Below are positions 1-10,997 of a stretch of DNA of 64,000 nucleotides, in pieces. The notes under the pieces are model-generated. The model was given only the letters and a program-made list of their open reading frames with translations, did no database searches and had not been told where the DNA came from. Both the position numbers and the translations under genes were made by a program. Numbering within the stretch: position 1 is the stretch's first letter; each line of letters opens with the position of its first letter. Location of the stretch: NCBI GenBank assembly GCA_033675265.1, contig JAUJYZ010000435.1, forward strand, positions 357,612-421,611. The letters are read 5' to 3'. The DNA is from Actinostola sp. cb2023. Lineage: Eukaryota; Cnidaria; Anthozoa; Actiniaria; Actinostolidae.

Positions 1-772
1 AAATATGTATACTTGATTAATTAAACATAGCACAACAACCAGTCAACAGATTGAAATAAAAATACCATCATTTTATAGCTTAAATATATATCTTTATATT
101 TACTGTCAGAAACTCAGTCATTTAATAGCAATAAAACTAAGTAAATTAACTAAATTGGTATTGAAACCAAGGCACATTCTACTTCATGAGTGACATACAT
201 AAATAACTAATGTAAAAGTACTTAGCAAATGAAGAGAACACAGTTTCACCACGAAATCCAAGGAAATACATATGCATGACGGTCTCCAATCATCGTGTCC
301 TTATTTTGTACACAACAACTTTGGAGGCAAAGATACAAAGATTCAGAGCATGTACATCCACCATATTCCACACAGTCCATGGTTATTACCTTCTAAGCAG
401 AACCTCCTTTTTTGAAGTAACCATTACTTAATTTAGCTTCTCTAGAAAGCCAAGACCTTTACCCGGTCGAAAGATTTCGGTCTCCATTTTGATAACCATC
501 AAGACTAAAACTCCGAAAAAAACACTTAATCCTTGCATTACCTTTATCTCGGTAGAGATATTCTTACACATTAATACATCTAGATACTAAAAAAATATAC
601 ATATAGACTGTACATATAGATCTGAACAGAATATTGAGCGTTGTATAGTCGGCATAAAGAAGACCAGATTGGCTGCCATATTGGAATTCGTTCGAACGAG
701 CCGTGACGTCACACTGGTAACTATGAGCTAATTCGAGAACAATAGAGCCACCCCCTCCCTCCTGCCATGCAC
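1..772. other. AT-rich non-coding sequence
   Basis: No supported gene. The sequence is AT-rich with no clear repeat until the direct repeat that starts at about 773. A 90-codon minus-strand ORF (564-836) runs into that repeat and resembles no family I recognise, so it is left uncalled. Confidence 0.5.
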
Positions 773-944
773 CTATTCTCACTAGGAAAAATCCAAACAC
801 AAAGCCTAAAATCTCGGTTATTACACATTCCCACATTCCAAGCGTGGTCCACGGGATATATTACATCACCTAGTGTGTACCGCTCCCTATAAATACGCCT
901 ACTTGCATAGATTTATTCTAGTTTAGCTCTTTTTCCAAAAGACG
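773..944 (+). repeat. 171-bp direct repeat, copy 1 (promoter-like)
   Basis: This block recurs essentially unchanged at 3897-4067. It contains a TATA-like stretch (ccctataaatacgcc, about 888-902) followed by T-rich sequence, as in a retroelement LTR or Pol II core promoter. The two copies bracket about 3 kb that contains the 59-bp satellite. A non-autonomous LTR-type element is one explanation, but I see no TG...CA ends, primer-binding site or target duplication. Confidence 0.5.
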
Positions 945-1238
945 TACAGATGCGAACGAAAACTTTTTAGTCACAGAGATCATCGCTGCGCCTACCGCTT
1001 CTGGATTCCGTCGAAGGTCAAACCTCTTCGCTGTGCATGCAGTATCCACTGACGTCTATTATATCTTGGTTAGTTCTTCTATTGCGAAGCTGTTCACGTC
1101 AGTTTTATTAATATTCTGGTTCAGAATCACGTCGAACCTTTTACCTTCCGCAATATACTGATTCACTTCTCGCCGTCCTTCGTCAACCATGTGGTTGCCA
1201 AGTACTCGTTTTACGGTAGTATATCTTGTTTGGACCGC

Positions 1239-2450
1239 TCAAATTATTAGTTTTTGAATTGATGTAGTTGGCGAGGTCCAGCGACGTGTGTAGTCGCTCA
1301 ATTATATTATAGTTTCTTATATTTTGATTGTTTGGCTAAGATTAGCGACGTGTGCAGTCGCTCAAATTATTAGTTTTTGAATTTATCTAGTTGGCGAAGT
1401 TTAGCGACGTGTGTAGTCGCTCAAATTATTAGTTTTTGAATTTATCTAGTTGGCGAAGTTTAGCGACGTGTGTAGTCTAGTCGCTCAAATTATTAGTTTT
1501 TGAATTTATCTAGTTGGCGAAGTTTAGCGACGTGTGTAGTCGCTCAAATTATTAGTTTTTGAATCTATCTAGTTGGCGAAGCTTAGCGACGTGTGTAGTC
1601 GCTCAAATTATTAGTTTTTGAATTTATCTAGTTGGCGAAGTTTAGCGACGTGTGTAGTCGCTCAAATTATTAGCTTTTGAATTTATCTAGTTGGCGAAGT
1701 TTAGCGACGTGTGTAGTCGCTCAAATTATTAGTTGTTGAATCTATCTAGTTGGCGAAGTTTAGCGACGTGTGTAGTCGCTCAAATTATTAGTTTTTGAAT
1801 TTATCTATTTGGCGAAGTTTAGCGACGTATGTATAGTCGCTCAAATTATTAGTTTTTGAATTTATCTAGTTGGCGAAGTTTAGCGACGTGTGTAGTCGCT
1901 CAAATTATTAGTTTTTGAATTTATCTAGTTGGCGAAGTTTAGCGACGTGTGTAGTCGCTCAAATAATTATTAGTTTTTGAATCTATCTAGTTGGCGAAGC
2001 TTAGCGACGTGTGTAGTCGCTCAAATTATTAGTTTTTGAATTTATCTAGTTGGCGAAGTTTAGCGACGTGTGTAGTCGCTCAAATTATTAGTTTTTGAAT
2101 TTATCTAGTTGGCGAAGTTTAGCGACGTGTGTAGTCGCTCAAAGTATTAGTTTTTGAATTTATCTATTTGGCGAAGTTTAGCGACGTATGTAGTCGCTCA
2201 AAGTATTAGTTTATCATAGTTAGTTGTTTGGCGAGGTCCACTGCGACGGGTGTAGTCGCTCAATTATAGTTTCTAATAATTGGATTGTTTGGCTAAGTTC
2301 AGTGACGTGTGTAGTCACTCAAATTATTAGTTTTTGAATTTATCTATTTGGAGAAGTTTAGCGACGTCATGTCTACTCGCTCAAATTATTAGTTTTTGAA
2401 ATTATCTATTAGACGAAGTTCAGCGACGTGTGTAGTCGCTCAGCCAAATT
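1239..2450. repeat. 59-bp satellite array, about 20 copies
   Basis: A tandem array with a 59-bp period, degenerate at both edges. Each unit carries the short inverted repeat AGCGAC-GTGTGTA-GTCGCT, a 6-bp stem with a 7-nt loop. Upstream (944-1238) and in the last copies the unit degenerates but keeps the hairpin core. No long ORF runs through it. Confidence 0.85.
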
Positions 2451-2800
2451 TATTTAGTTTGGGCCTCTCAGGCCAGGCACAGATACTGATCTGGGTTCAG
2501 GTGCCGTTACTGGCCGGGCACAGATACTGAATTGGATTCAGGTGCCGGTAGGTGTGTTTGGCGTATAGCTGGCAGTGGGTGCTCAGCCACATTTATTTAG
2601 TTTGGGCCTCTCGATCGGGCCAGGCACAGATACTGAACGGGGTTCAGGTGCCGGTACTGAGGTGTGTTTGGCGAAAAGCTGGCAGTCGATGCTCAGCCAA
2701 ATGTGAACTGGGTTCAGGTGCGTTAGTGGGATGTTTCGCGATAGCTGAACTCGGTGCTCAGCCAAATTTATTTTAAGTTGGGCCTCGGGCCTGGCACAGA
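2450..2800. repeat. Degenerate tandem repeats of about 130 bp
   Basis: Three to four diverged copies of a block containing ctcagccaaatttatttag, a caggcacagatactga motif and ttcaggtgcc. It follows directly on the 59-bp satellite and may be part of the same element. Short ORFs here are chance reading frames. Confidence 0.6.
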
Positions 2801-3820
2801 TACCAGCTAGACAGTGTTGTTTGGTGGTAGCTGTATTGAGTGTCTAGCTGAACGCCACGGGCTAATTTCAGGGTATTTTTACAGCGTCAGGGGTGACCTC
2901 GCTGAAATGATGAGGTATTTTTGGCACAGTACAGCGACAGGAATTAGTGACCTCGCTGAAATTATGCGGTCTGGAAGCCTACGTGCACATGTCTGCTCCA
3001 GTCTATAGTGCTGAAGCCGTTGTCATATCAGAAGCAGCACTGACTATCGACTCCATTCTATCCTAGACAACCATTACGGTTCTATAGTTTCGCTAGCTAG
3101 TATACAAGTGTGGTCTTTTTGATAGCCCTAATTTTTGGCCATAGTTCGACTCGATTCAGGTTTAGAAATATTATGTGCATCGTTAGTGATATGTGCTCGC
3201 TTCTCCGATTACTGTCCCTGTTCTCCCTTGCTAAGCCGCCTCGATGGGGTTGTCTAATACCCTTCATTACTCTGTCCCTGGACGGGGTATTTCGGGGCTG
3301 CTTCGCTTGGGGGTTATTCTCCTTTCCCAATAGTCACTGTCCTTTATAGAGTCGGACGTCTCTTTTGATTCCTCGGAAACGTATTACAGCTTTGTACTTG
3401 TCCCTGTAAGCCATACAGAGCTGCACGAGCCTTTCTTTTTTTCACTGGTGTGGTGGGAAGGGAGATTCCCCAAGCGGGGCAGCTCCTATGCTATCATCCC
3501 ACATAGAGTCTCTAGCAGCCTCGGCAGAAGACTCTTTTAGCTTGCGAACTTTTGCCGAGAATAGGTGGGGATAGTGGCGCGGATACTGGGACCCCTGACC
3601 ATCATGAGGATAGCTACATCCAGCAATTTGGCACAAGGCCAATACAAACTTCTGGATTTATTGGAAGGGGCTATTTAGTTTTTGAGTTCTGAGTTTTGGG
3701 AGAAGAACCATGTTTTCGACCCCCTACTACATGCATGGCGTTTCAGACGTTAGTCCTTCTTTAAGTTTAGGGTTTGTGTGTGGTTTCCCCAGAGGATGAG
3801 ATAACTGGGAACTGGTGCCG
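2801..3820. other. No recognisable gene
   Basis: Between the repeat block and the second 171-bp repeat. Several ORFs under 80 codons overlap on both strands, with no domain, signal peptide or splice context. If the flanking direct repeats are LTRs, this is internal sequence of a non-coding element. Confidence 0.4.
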
Positions 3821-4244
3821 GAGGGCCGATTGTTCCCATATCTTAATAACCACACCCATGGTCTTGTGTGCGGATTTCCCTAGTGAGAATATATTACTAT
3901 TCTCACTAGGAAAAATCCAAACACAAAGCCTAAAATCTCGGTTATTACACATTCCCACATTCCAAGCGTGGTCCACGGGATATATTACATCACCTAGTGT
4001 GTACCGCTCCCTATAAATACGCCTACTTGCATAGATTTATTCTAGTTTAGCTCTTTTTCCAAAAGACGGGAAGAAAGAATGAAAACTCCCCACCCTCCTC
4101 CCCGCAGCGATGATACCCATACTGTATATATACCATCGATCTTGAGACTACCGCTCTCTAAGCCTCGGGCCGATTGTTCCCATATCTTAATAACCACACC
4201 CATGGTCTTGTGTGCGGATTTCCCTAGTGAGAATATATTACTAT
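3821..4244. repeat. Compound direct/inverted repeat cluster with second 171-bp repeat
   Basis: A block of about 77 bp (3821-3899) is repeated at 4167-4244. Between them lies the second copy of the 171-bp repeat (3897-4067). At the 3885-3910 junction cctagtgagaat faces attctcactagg, a hairpin. The start of the 171-bp repeat resembles a diverged reverse complement of the 77-bp block, so these look like terminal or foldback parts of a mobile element. Confidence 0.6.
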
Positions 4245-4727
4245 TTTAAAAATCGCTGTTAACGGGCGATCTGGAATATTAATAGATTGTAAAAGAATAT
4301 TGAAAAAGTGGAATACTGGAATCGATGTGGCATTTGATGAAACCAATGCACAGTATCTAACAGAATAGCACCAATACGTAATTACACCAAGGTGTATAGA
4401 TTGTCCTGTGGTAAAATAAAACGATAATATGGATGTGATAAAAACTAAAATAATAAATAAATAAAAATAAAATATTTTTATAATAAATGGGGGAAGGTGG
4501 GGGGGGGGGGGGGAAGGAGGTGGGAGGGGTGAAGGAGAGGGGAGGGGGAAGGGGAGGGATTTTCAAAAAAGGGGGGTGCATGGTTTAGATATGAGACGAA
4601 GGTTAGGTTGAAGTATACTAGTAGATGTAGACATAATAAAATAAAATAGCTGTTAAATATTTATATATTTTTTAATATTTAGTAAAAGGCGGTCTTATTG
4701 TAACTTCACCTGGGAGGAAAAGGAATA
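4245..4727. other. AT-rich spacer with G-rich tract
   Basis: Mostly AT-rich. A strongly strand-biased G-rich stretch (about 4488-4575) includes an unbroken run of about 14 G, able in principle to form a G-quadruplex. No gene seen. Confidence 0.5.
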
Positions 4728-4729
4728 TA

Positions 4730-5539
4730 CAGCTACAGTCAACTCTCCGCTAACGGACACTCTCGTAAGCGGACAGCTCTACTTACGGACACCTTTTCAA
4801 ATCCCCGTTTTACCTTCCAGTCAAACTCTGTATTTACACATTCCCGTAAGCGGACACTCTCGTAAGCGGACGCGGACACTTTTGAAAATGAAAATTGGAT
4901 TTTTCTTTTGTTTACGCTCTCTCGTAAGCGGACACACCATATAATAATGGACTTTCGGCAATGGAATTTGTCTTTAATTTGCAATAAATCAACAAAAATA
5001 TGACCTTTTACAGAGCAACAGAACAGTGGGGATCGGTTTTGTCAAATCGCCATTTGTTCGCGGGGAAGCAAGGTGTACGGTTCAGTTGCTATTTTTCTCT
5101 ACCGATTAAAACGTAATTAACTCTCCCGTAAGCGGACATTCACCCTATTTTTCTCTGGTGTCCGCTTACGGGAATAGTTCTCATAAGCGGACAGCTCTAC
5201 TAACGGACACTTTTTTCAATTCCCGAGGGTGTCCGCTTACGAGAGAGTTGACTGTATTTCAAAAAACGTTGAATACTGAATACTGCATACTGAATAGTGC
5301 ATTCCAAGACCAAAGGGCATTGTGGGCCTCGTTATTTTGAAATAAAAAGTAAATATACAGCGATTTGCTCGCCATATGGAGCTAGTATATTGTTTCTGAT
5401 GGAATACACAAAAAATAAAATAAATTATTATTATTTATATTACTTTAGACAATATTACACGAGTCCCAAAATGCATTTCGGTCTTGGAATACACTATTTA
5501 GAATGCAGTATTCAGTATCAACGTTTTTGGAAATAGCTG
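4730..5539. mobile_element. TA-target MITE interrupted by a pogo-like MITE
   Basis: The left end CAGCTA and right end TAGCTG are flanked by TA (4728-4729, 5540-5541). The inner arms are complementary: aaacgttgaatactgaatac near 5267 against gtattcagtatcaacgtttt near 5508. The left arm is split exactly at its TA by the pogo-like element at 4736-5254. The arms pair well enough to form a hairpin. Confidence 0.7.
4736..5254. mobile_element. pogo/Tigger-like MITE, nested
   Basis: Terminal inverted repeats begin CAGTCAACTCTC and end GAGAGTTGACTG, with TA on each side (4734-4735, 5255-5256). Subterminal gtaagcggacac/gtgtccgcttac motifs recur in both orientations inside. TA target and CAGT ends are typical of Tc1/mariner-pogo elements. 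There is no transposase ORF, so it is non-autonomous. Confidence 0.75.
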
Positions 5540-5541
5540 TA

Positions 5542-6275
5542 TGTGTGAAAGTGTCAATATATTTGAAAACACTGGTTTAAGATTTCGAACATTCACGAAC
5601 CATAATATTTCCATGCGTTTTGGACTATTGTGACCTTCCTTCATAACTTCAACTGAAAGAACAAACTTCACCTCAGAAAAATTAAAACAATGGGGAAAAA
5701 TTCCAACTACAATATATGTGCTGACGAATATCCTTTTCATTTAATCTCGCCCCAAGCGATTCGTTGTCATTGATTATTGGATCATTTAACTAATGGACTC
5801 AATAACCTGACTTGCGGCGTTTCTGAAAGCGTTCCTTGCATGTGGGACAACACAACACACCAATGTCATCGCTCAAGACAACAAGTGGCAAAAGTATTCA
5901 AATAAATAAAAGACAAGTCATGGAAATAACATCAATAAACTTTGTTGATATAAAAACAGTAAAATGGCCCCACTAGGAGTATCATGGTATGTTTAATAAA
6001 TGTTCATTTAGTACCTTAAAAGAAAACTTCCCTCACGCTGTTTTCTAATAAAAGCCGCACTTTTCGTCTGACGTCTTAATTGAATAGTCTTTAATAGGCT
6101 TCCTAATGTACACTTTATTTACAAGGCATTCATCAAGGTCTTAGATACATCAGTGTATGTATAGGCAACACGAGGCAACTCAAGTCAGTTTTCATTCTTG
6201 CCTCATCCCGATCCGTCGTTAGAGCTTGGTTACGGCACTACTCATAGCATATCCAACAACTGAGCCACGACGAGT
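5542..6275. other. Upstream region of the PAN-domain gene
   Basis: No repeat or coding exon recognised. It would hold the promoter and 5' UTR of the exon starting at 6276. I could not pick a convincing TATA box or initiator. Confidence 0.4.
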
Positions 6276-6645
6276 ATGCTTCAATCAACAATCCTTGCAA
6301 CTTGTATATTCCACATGATGATAGTTGTGTTTATTTTCACTCATCTTTTCGTGCCGTTTAGTGAAGTGATGTGCTCGGACAGCGATCCTTACAGATCGTC
6401 CGACTTTCAAAAAAAGCCCAATTGTTTCATGGAGGGAGGTGAAGGGATAGCATCAACCAAAGTCGAGGATGCATTCAGTTGTCTTTTCTTCTGCCTTCGT
6501 GAATTGAAATGCGTTTCAATCAACTTTGCAAGAAACCCAGACGAAATTGGACGGCGTCTTTGTACTATTTACGACTCTCCAGCAGACTATGGCGGCTTCA
6601 AACTGGTTCCGTCAGAATTGTACGACTTCTACTCCAAACCTGCAG
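6276..6645 (+). CDS. Signal-peptide + PAN/apple-like domain, first coding exon
   Basis: Start of a secreted or membrane-attached extracellular protein. Residues 1-33 are hydrophobic (signal peptide or anchor), cleavage likely near VMCSD. Residues about 33-120 carry cysteines and aromatics as in PAN/apple modules (NCFMEGG, AFSCLFFC, LKCVSINF, RRLCTIYDS), a fold used for protein or sugar binding in extracellular proteins. The ORF continues to 6674, but a good donor, TGCAG|GTGAGA, lies at 6645/6646 and is the likely exon end. That leaves phase 1, matching the EGF exon at 34722 and the CUB exon at 35438 on the same strand, although about 28 kb of transposons separate them. Whether the three belong to one transcript is inference. 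A downstream frame to 6831 ending in a hydrophobic tail is a weaker alternative. Confidence 0.65.
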
Positions 6646-6899
6646 GTGAGATTGTCAGAAAATATATATGTTGAACATATCGCAGCATTGTATTCCGCCC
6701 AAGAAACTACTGTAGACATACTAGACGACAACCAAGTACATGGGCTTCGAAAAGAAGGATCGGAAATCAGTAATACACCGTGGTGGTTCATTCTTCTATC
6801 CTTACTTTTTTGTCTTTTTCCAATCAACTGAGAGCGACCAAATGTAATACAATGTACTTATTAACGGAGCGGGAGGGCCGGACGGGAAAGTATTTGGTG

Positions 6900-7246
6900 G
6901 GTTATATGCAATATCCGAATAGCAATAATAAGAAGGCCTTGCGTTTATGAGTTATAGAGGTTTCAAATTTGATGACGTCTACTAAAGAATTTGCCATAAC
7001 TTATTTACACTTTTTCAAGAAGAACTTTTTTTTTGAAATGGGCAAAAAAGTTATAAAATCATTTTTAAAGACTGAAAATATTCTGTAAGTTTTCAAATAA
7101 TAATAATAATAATAATAATTTAATTCTTGAAAAAGCGCATTACATATAAATCTCAATGCTCTTTACAAGTAAATAAGAAAATATAAAAAATAAATATAAT
7201 GTCAATAATCAGCACAAGGGCGTTTTTGTATAATAAACTAGACGCT
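6900..7246. repeat. Decayed relative of the 456-bp TTAA MITE family
   Basis: The stretch tgtcaataatcagcacaagg followed by gcgtttttgtataat reads as the reverse complement of the centre of the MITEs at 36336 and 50814. An upstream part (gagttatagaggtttcaaat) resembles their left arm. It includes a run of about seven (aat) units at 7099-7120. It abuts the giant foldback element. Confidence 0.5.
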
Positions 7247-7639
7247 TTAAGGCGGCTCGACTGGGTTTTTCGGAGGCGTCACCTTCCATGTTTGATCGGA
7301 AAATACGTTGCTGCTGACAAACTAATATAAAATCAAATTTTATATCAAGTCTAGAGATAGATTAAAGTTTGCCATGATATATGTTTCATCATGATCGGAG
7401 TTATCCTAGCACCACAATGACGTTAGTACAATTTTTGAATAAATTCGATTTTCGGAGAGAGTAGACGTTTGTTTAAAAAAATGTCTTTAGGACTTGAAGT
7501 TCACATGGTCGTCTTCAAGTTTACGAAGTTTCGATGATTTCTATGGAAGCGTTAGAAATAGATCGAATCGGGACTTTTTGGTAGCGAATTTGTAAACAAT
7601 ATCCTAAACAATTGCGTCGGGTGCCCGAAAACTTCGCTT

Positions 7640-8035
7640 TCCGATAAACGCTTTTGTTGAGGAGATATTTGCTGTCAAAGTTCATTAATGTGTTTTTAAG
7701 CGATTTACACATAAATCATCAAATAACTTTTAAACGAGGCAACGTATCAAAAATCGGAGACACGGATTTTTAGAACAAAATTTGCTCATTACAATGGCAC
7801 TTTCCGTTTAGAAATCGATTGAATTTCCGCGTGCAAAATTCTCTTTGAACAAGCCCGGTCGAAATTTCTAAAATGTGCAATAACAAAAAATATTTACAAA
7901 ATAGGAAATAATCTCCAGCATATTTAGAATCTGCATTTATTCAGCTTTAAGAAAATGTATACTTTTATACATGTTGGACGAGTGGTTAGTGCGCTACGCG
8001 GCTTTCAGTGAACAGTGGTCACGAAGGTCCCCTGG
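7640..8035. repeat. Dispersed repeat shared with 38.9-40.1 kb
   Basis: This left-arm block is largely missing from the right arm. It reappears around 38940-40130 as two pieces: 38940-39208 inverted, and 39936-40120 direct. The shared text includes tttattcagctttaagaaaa and gctacgcggctttcagtgaa. It looks like a mobile sequence or a rearranged fragment of the same element family. Confidence 0.6.
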
Positions 8036-8461
8036 TACCTTAAGTAAACTTATTTTGAGCTCATATTCTTCTGCAACCTTTTCGAAATTCCTTTTGGGAG
8101 GTGGAAAGAAATCGCTTCATTCGATTTTGAAAAATACGAGTTCCAGTAAAGATATGCCTTTTTGTCTTTTGTCAAAGATTTCACTTGTTTTTACTGAAAT
8201 GGGTAAAACTGAAAAATCCGCTAATGAATTTTTCTCTAACTACCAAGTCAATTAGTTTAGATAGCACATTCATTAACCCTGAAGTTTCAAGTTCTTCATT
8301 GAAACACTTTAACACAGTCAAATATTATTCTCAAATCCGAAGACTTTTGCATGCCCATTTCTAGAGTATGACAACCGCATCTCATTTGTGTTATGTTTCC
8401 TTTGTCATGCATCTCTATTGTCCAGAATACTTGCTAAAGTTGTGCATTCCAACACACTATG

Positions 8462-8622
8462 CGGCGACGTCAACCGGAAGTGTAAATAACTCCTGCTCGG
8501 AGTTTCACACCTTCATAGTTGGTATTCTCTGTGGATGAAGTAACCTCACAGGCTTAGACTTGGACTAAAATATCTAATGTACAAAGCCCCGAAGTTATCT
8601 ACACTTCCGGTTGACGTCGCCG
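8462..8622. mobile_element. 161-bp MITE with perfect 23-bp TIRs
   Basis: CGGCGACGTCAACCGGAAGT at the left faces its exact reverse complement at the right (8600-8622). It is absent from the corresponding part of the foldback right arm, which diverges there. No clear target duplication. Confidence 0.65.
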
Positions 8623-9384
8623 TCGTAGATTTTGTAAATCTTAAGAGCGAATGTCTGCTAATATCGAGCATACAGCGGTCACGATCAAAATTTCGATTCC
8701 GTTCGTTTTTGGCCTGTAGATAGGCATTACCAAGTAAACAAACGTGGTGTAGTTCGTTTTTCAAATTACGGCCCGAAAATTCAAAAATTAACATAAATCG
8801 ATTTTGGATGTCGGCGGCTTCAAAAACAGGCAAAATCCTAAGTGATTTGGTAGGTCCCAAAACTTCGCTCGCGTGCAAAATGGAAGAAAGCTATGGCCAT
8901 TCTATCTCCATATCTTGATTCAATAATAGTTTGCAGTCTGTTTTGGCATAAAACTGTAATCCTAGCATTTCTCTGAAAATCAGAAAGTCACTTTTAGAAC
9001 GACAATGAATTCCACACAACGAGAAATAAGAGTTGAGCTTAGAAACGCGAGAAGGATTTTCACTAGGTGTCACACGTTTATTCTTTCTAAAATTCATGCT
9101 ATGAGCTATTTATATATTGTGCTAAGAAATATGAAAAATTTTGCTTGGGTTATTTTATCTACGCTTCGCACCGAGGCCGCGAATATCAATGAAATTTACG
9201 ACTTTCACTTTGTAATCGACATCGTTCTGGTTCTGGTGCAGTGCTATTGTCTCCAAACATTTTGTACTTTGTTCACGAATTTTTGCCAAAAGTGTACATA
9301 TTTTGTGCAGAAAAGAATAATTGTTAGCTGAAGATGAGTTTACCTTAGCAGTAAAAGGGCATTCTTACGGTGGCCCATAAGTGC

Positions 9385-10268
9385 AAAACACAAACGCAAA
9401 TCCAAAACACTAACACAAATCCAAAACACAAACACAAATCCAAAACACAAACACAAAAGCCAAAACACAAACACAAAAGCCAAAACACAAACGCAAAAGC
9501 CAAAACACAAACGCAAAAGCCAAAACACAAACGCAAAAGCCAAAACACAAACGCAAATCCAAAACACTAACACAAATCCAAAACACAAACACAAAAGCCA
9601 AAACACAAACACAAAAGCCAAAACACAAACGCAAATCCAAAACACTAACACAAATCCAAAACACAAACACAAAAGCCAAAACACAAACACAAAAGCCAAA
9701 ACACAAACACAAAAGCCAAAACACAAACGCAAAAGCCAAAACACAAACGCAAATCCAAAACACTAACACAAATCCAAAACACTAACACAAAAGCCAAAAC
9801 ACAAACACAAAAGCCAAAACACAAACGCAAAAGCCAAAACACAAACGCAAAAGCCAAAACACTAACGCAAAAGCCAAAACACTAACACAAAAGGCAAAAC
9901 ACAAACACAAAAGCCAAAACACAAACACAAAGGCAAAAGCCAAAACACAAACGCAAAAGCCAAAACACTAACACAAATCCAAAACACAAACACAAATCCA
10001 AAACACAAACACAAAAGCCAAAACACAAACGCAAAAGCCAAAACACAAACGCAAAAGCCAAAACACAAACGCAAAAGCCAAAACACAAACGCAAAAGCCA
10101 AAACACAAACGCAAAAGCCAAAACACAAACGCAAAAGCCAAAACACAAACGCAAAAGCCAAAACACAAACACAAAAGCCAAAACACAAACGCAAAAGCCA
10201 AAACACAAACGCAAAAGCCAAAACACAAACGCAAACGCAAAAGCCAAAACACTAACACAAAAGCCAAA
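9385..10268. repeat. 20-bp minisatellite, left terminal array
   Basis: About 45 units of aaacacaaacgcaaaagcca with 18-bp variants containing caaatcc. Periodicity is exact over long runs (10021-10200). Reverse-strand reading frames over 100 codons are translations of the repeat, not genes. Confidence 0.95.
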
Positions 10269-10272
10269 ATAC

Positions 10273-10626
10273 GAAGCAGGTTGCATGGGCTTCCTGTGTG
10301 AAAAAGCCTGGTTACCGAGCTTCTTCGAATTCGAATTTCTTGCAGTTAGAGAGTTGTTTCAGATTGTTCAACAAACGATAAACGATTTCTGAACTATTTC
10401 TGGGTGCCCACGGTTTTACAATTTGCACTGTAAAAGGCGCTAAAAGGCTTTCATGACTTTCTTTATGTTTTGTTGTTCTGTGAGCAAAAATATTTTTTGG
10501 TTTCATTATTTGGCCATCAAAGTTGTATAAAAACCAATGGTTATATACAGTCTGTATATGTACATGTAAAACAATCATACATGTACAATTAGCTCACGTA
10601 CTTTTGTAAATGAAGTTCATTATGGT
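10273..10626. other. Internal sequence of the 12.9-kb element, left of BEL
   Basis: Unique sequence between the left minisatellite and the BEL insertion. A minus-strand ORF of 88 codons (10312-10578) has no domain I recognise. It could be a relic of the element's own coding region. Confidence 0.4.
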
Positions 10627-10924
10627 TGTTGTGAACAATAATTTAGTGATTTACATAAATTGAACATTAACTGATTAGTTTACTTGAGGATTAATATAAC
10701 ATCATGTTTGTCAACATTACGCAGATCATTAACCAATCAGAATCGTTTAAGTCTCGTTAGTTTCATTAGTGTCGCGTCCTTGAACAGTGTCCTCGCCAAG
10801 TCAGTATATTTACGTTTAAGTTAACCACCAGAGATTCACTCTTCAGAATATTTGTACCACCGTGTCAAGACTGTACTTATTAAAGAAGATTTCTGAGCCG
10901 GTTTATGTAGATTTGTGCTTACCA
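10627..10924 (+). repeat. BEL 5' LTR
   Basis: Begins TGTTGTGAAC and ends GCTTACCA, giving TG...CA termini. It carries an ATTAAA polyadenylation-like signal at about 10879. Preceded by the ATGGT duplication. Confidence 0.93.
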
Positions 10925-10997
10925 AAAAGTTCTGAAGAACGAGTAAACTGTCCGTTTGGCAAGTACGCGTCTATTTGATGAAACGTGAGCCACAAGT

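Noticed and set aside
1239..2450. CRISPR-like regular repeats
   Set aside because: Directly tandem with no unique spacers, and the context is eukaryotic. The same holds for the 32-bp array at 48606 and the 20-bp arrays.
9340..10286. Reverse-strand frames of 100-134 codons rich in Phe, Leu, Cys, Val and Trp
   Set aside because: Pure translation of the 20-bp minisatellite. Several frames stay open at once, and the same peptide appears at the other two arrays.
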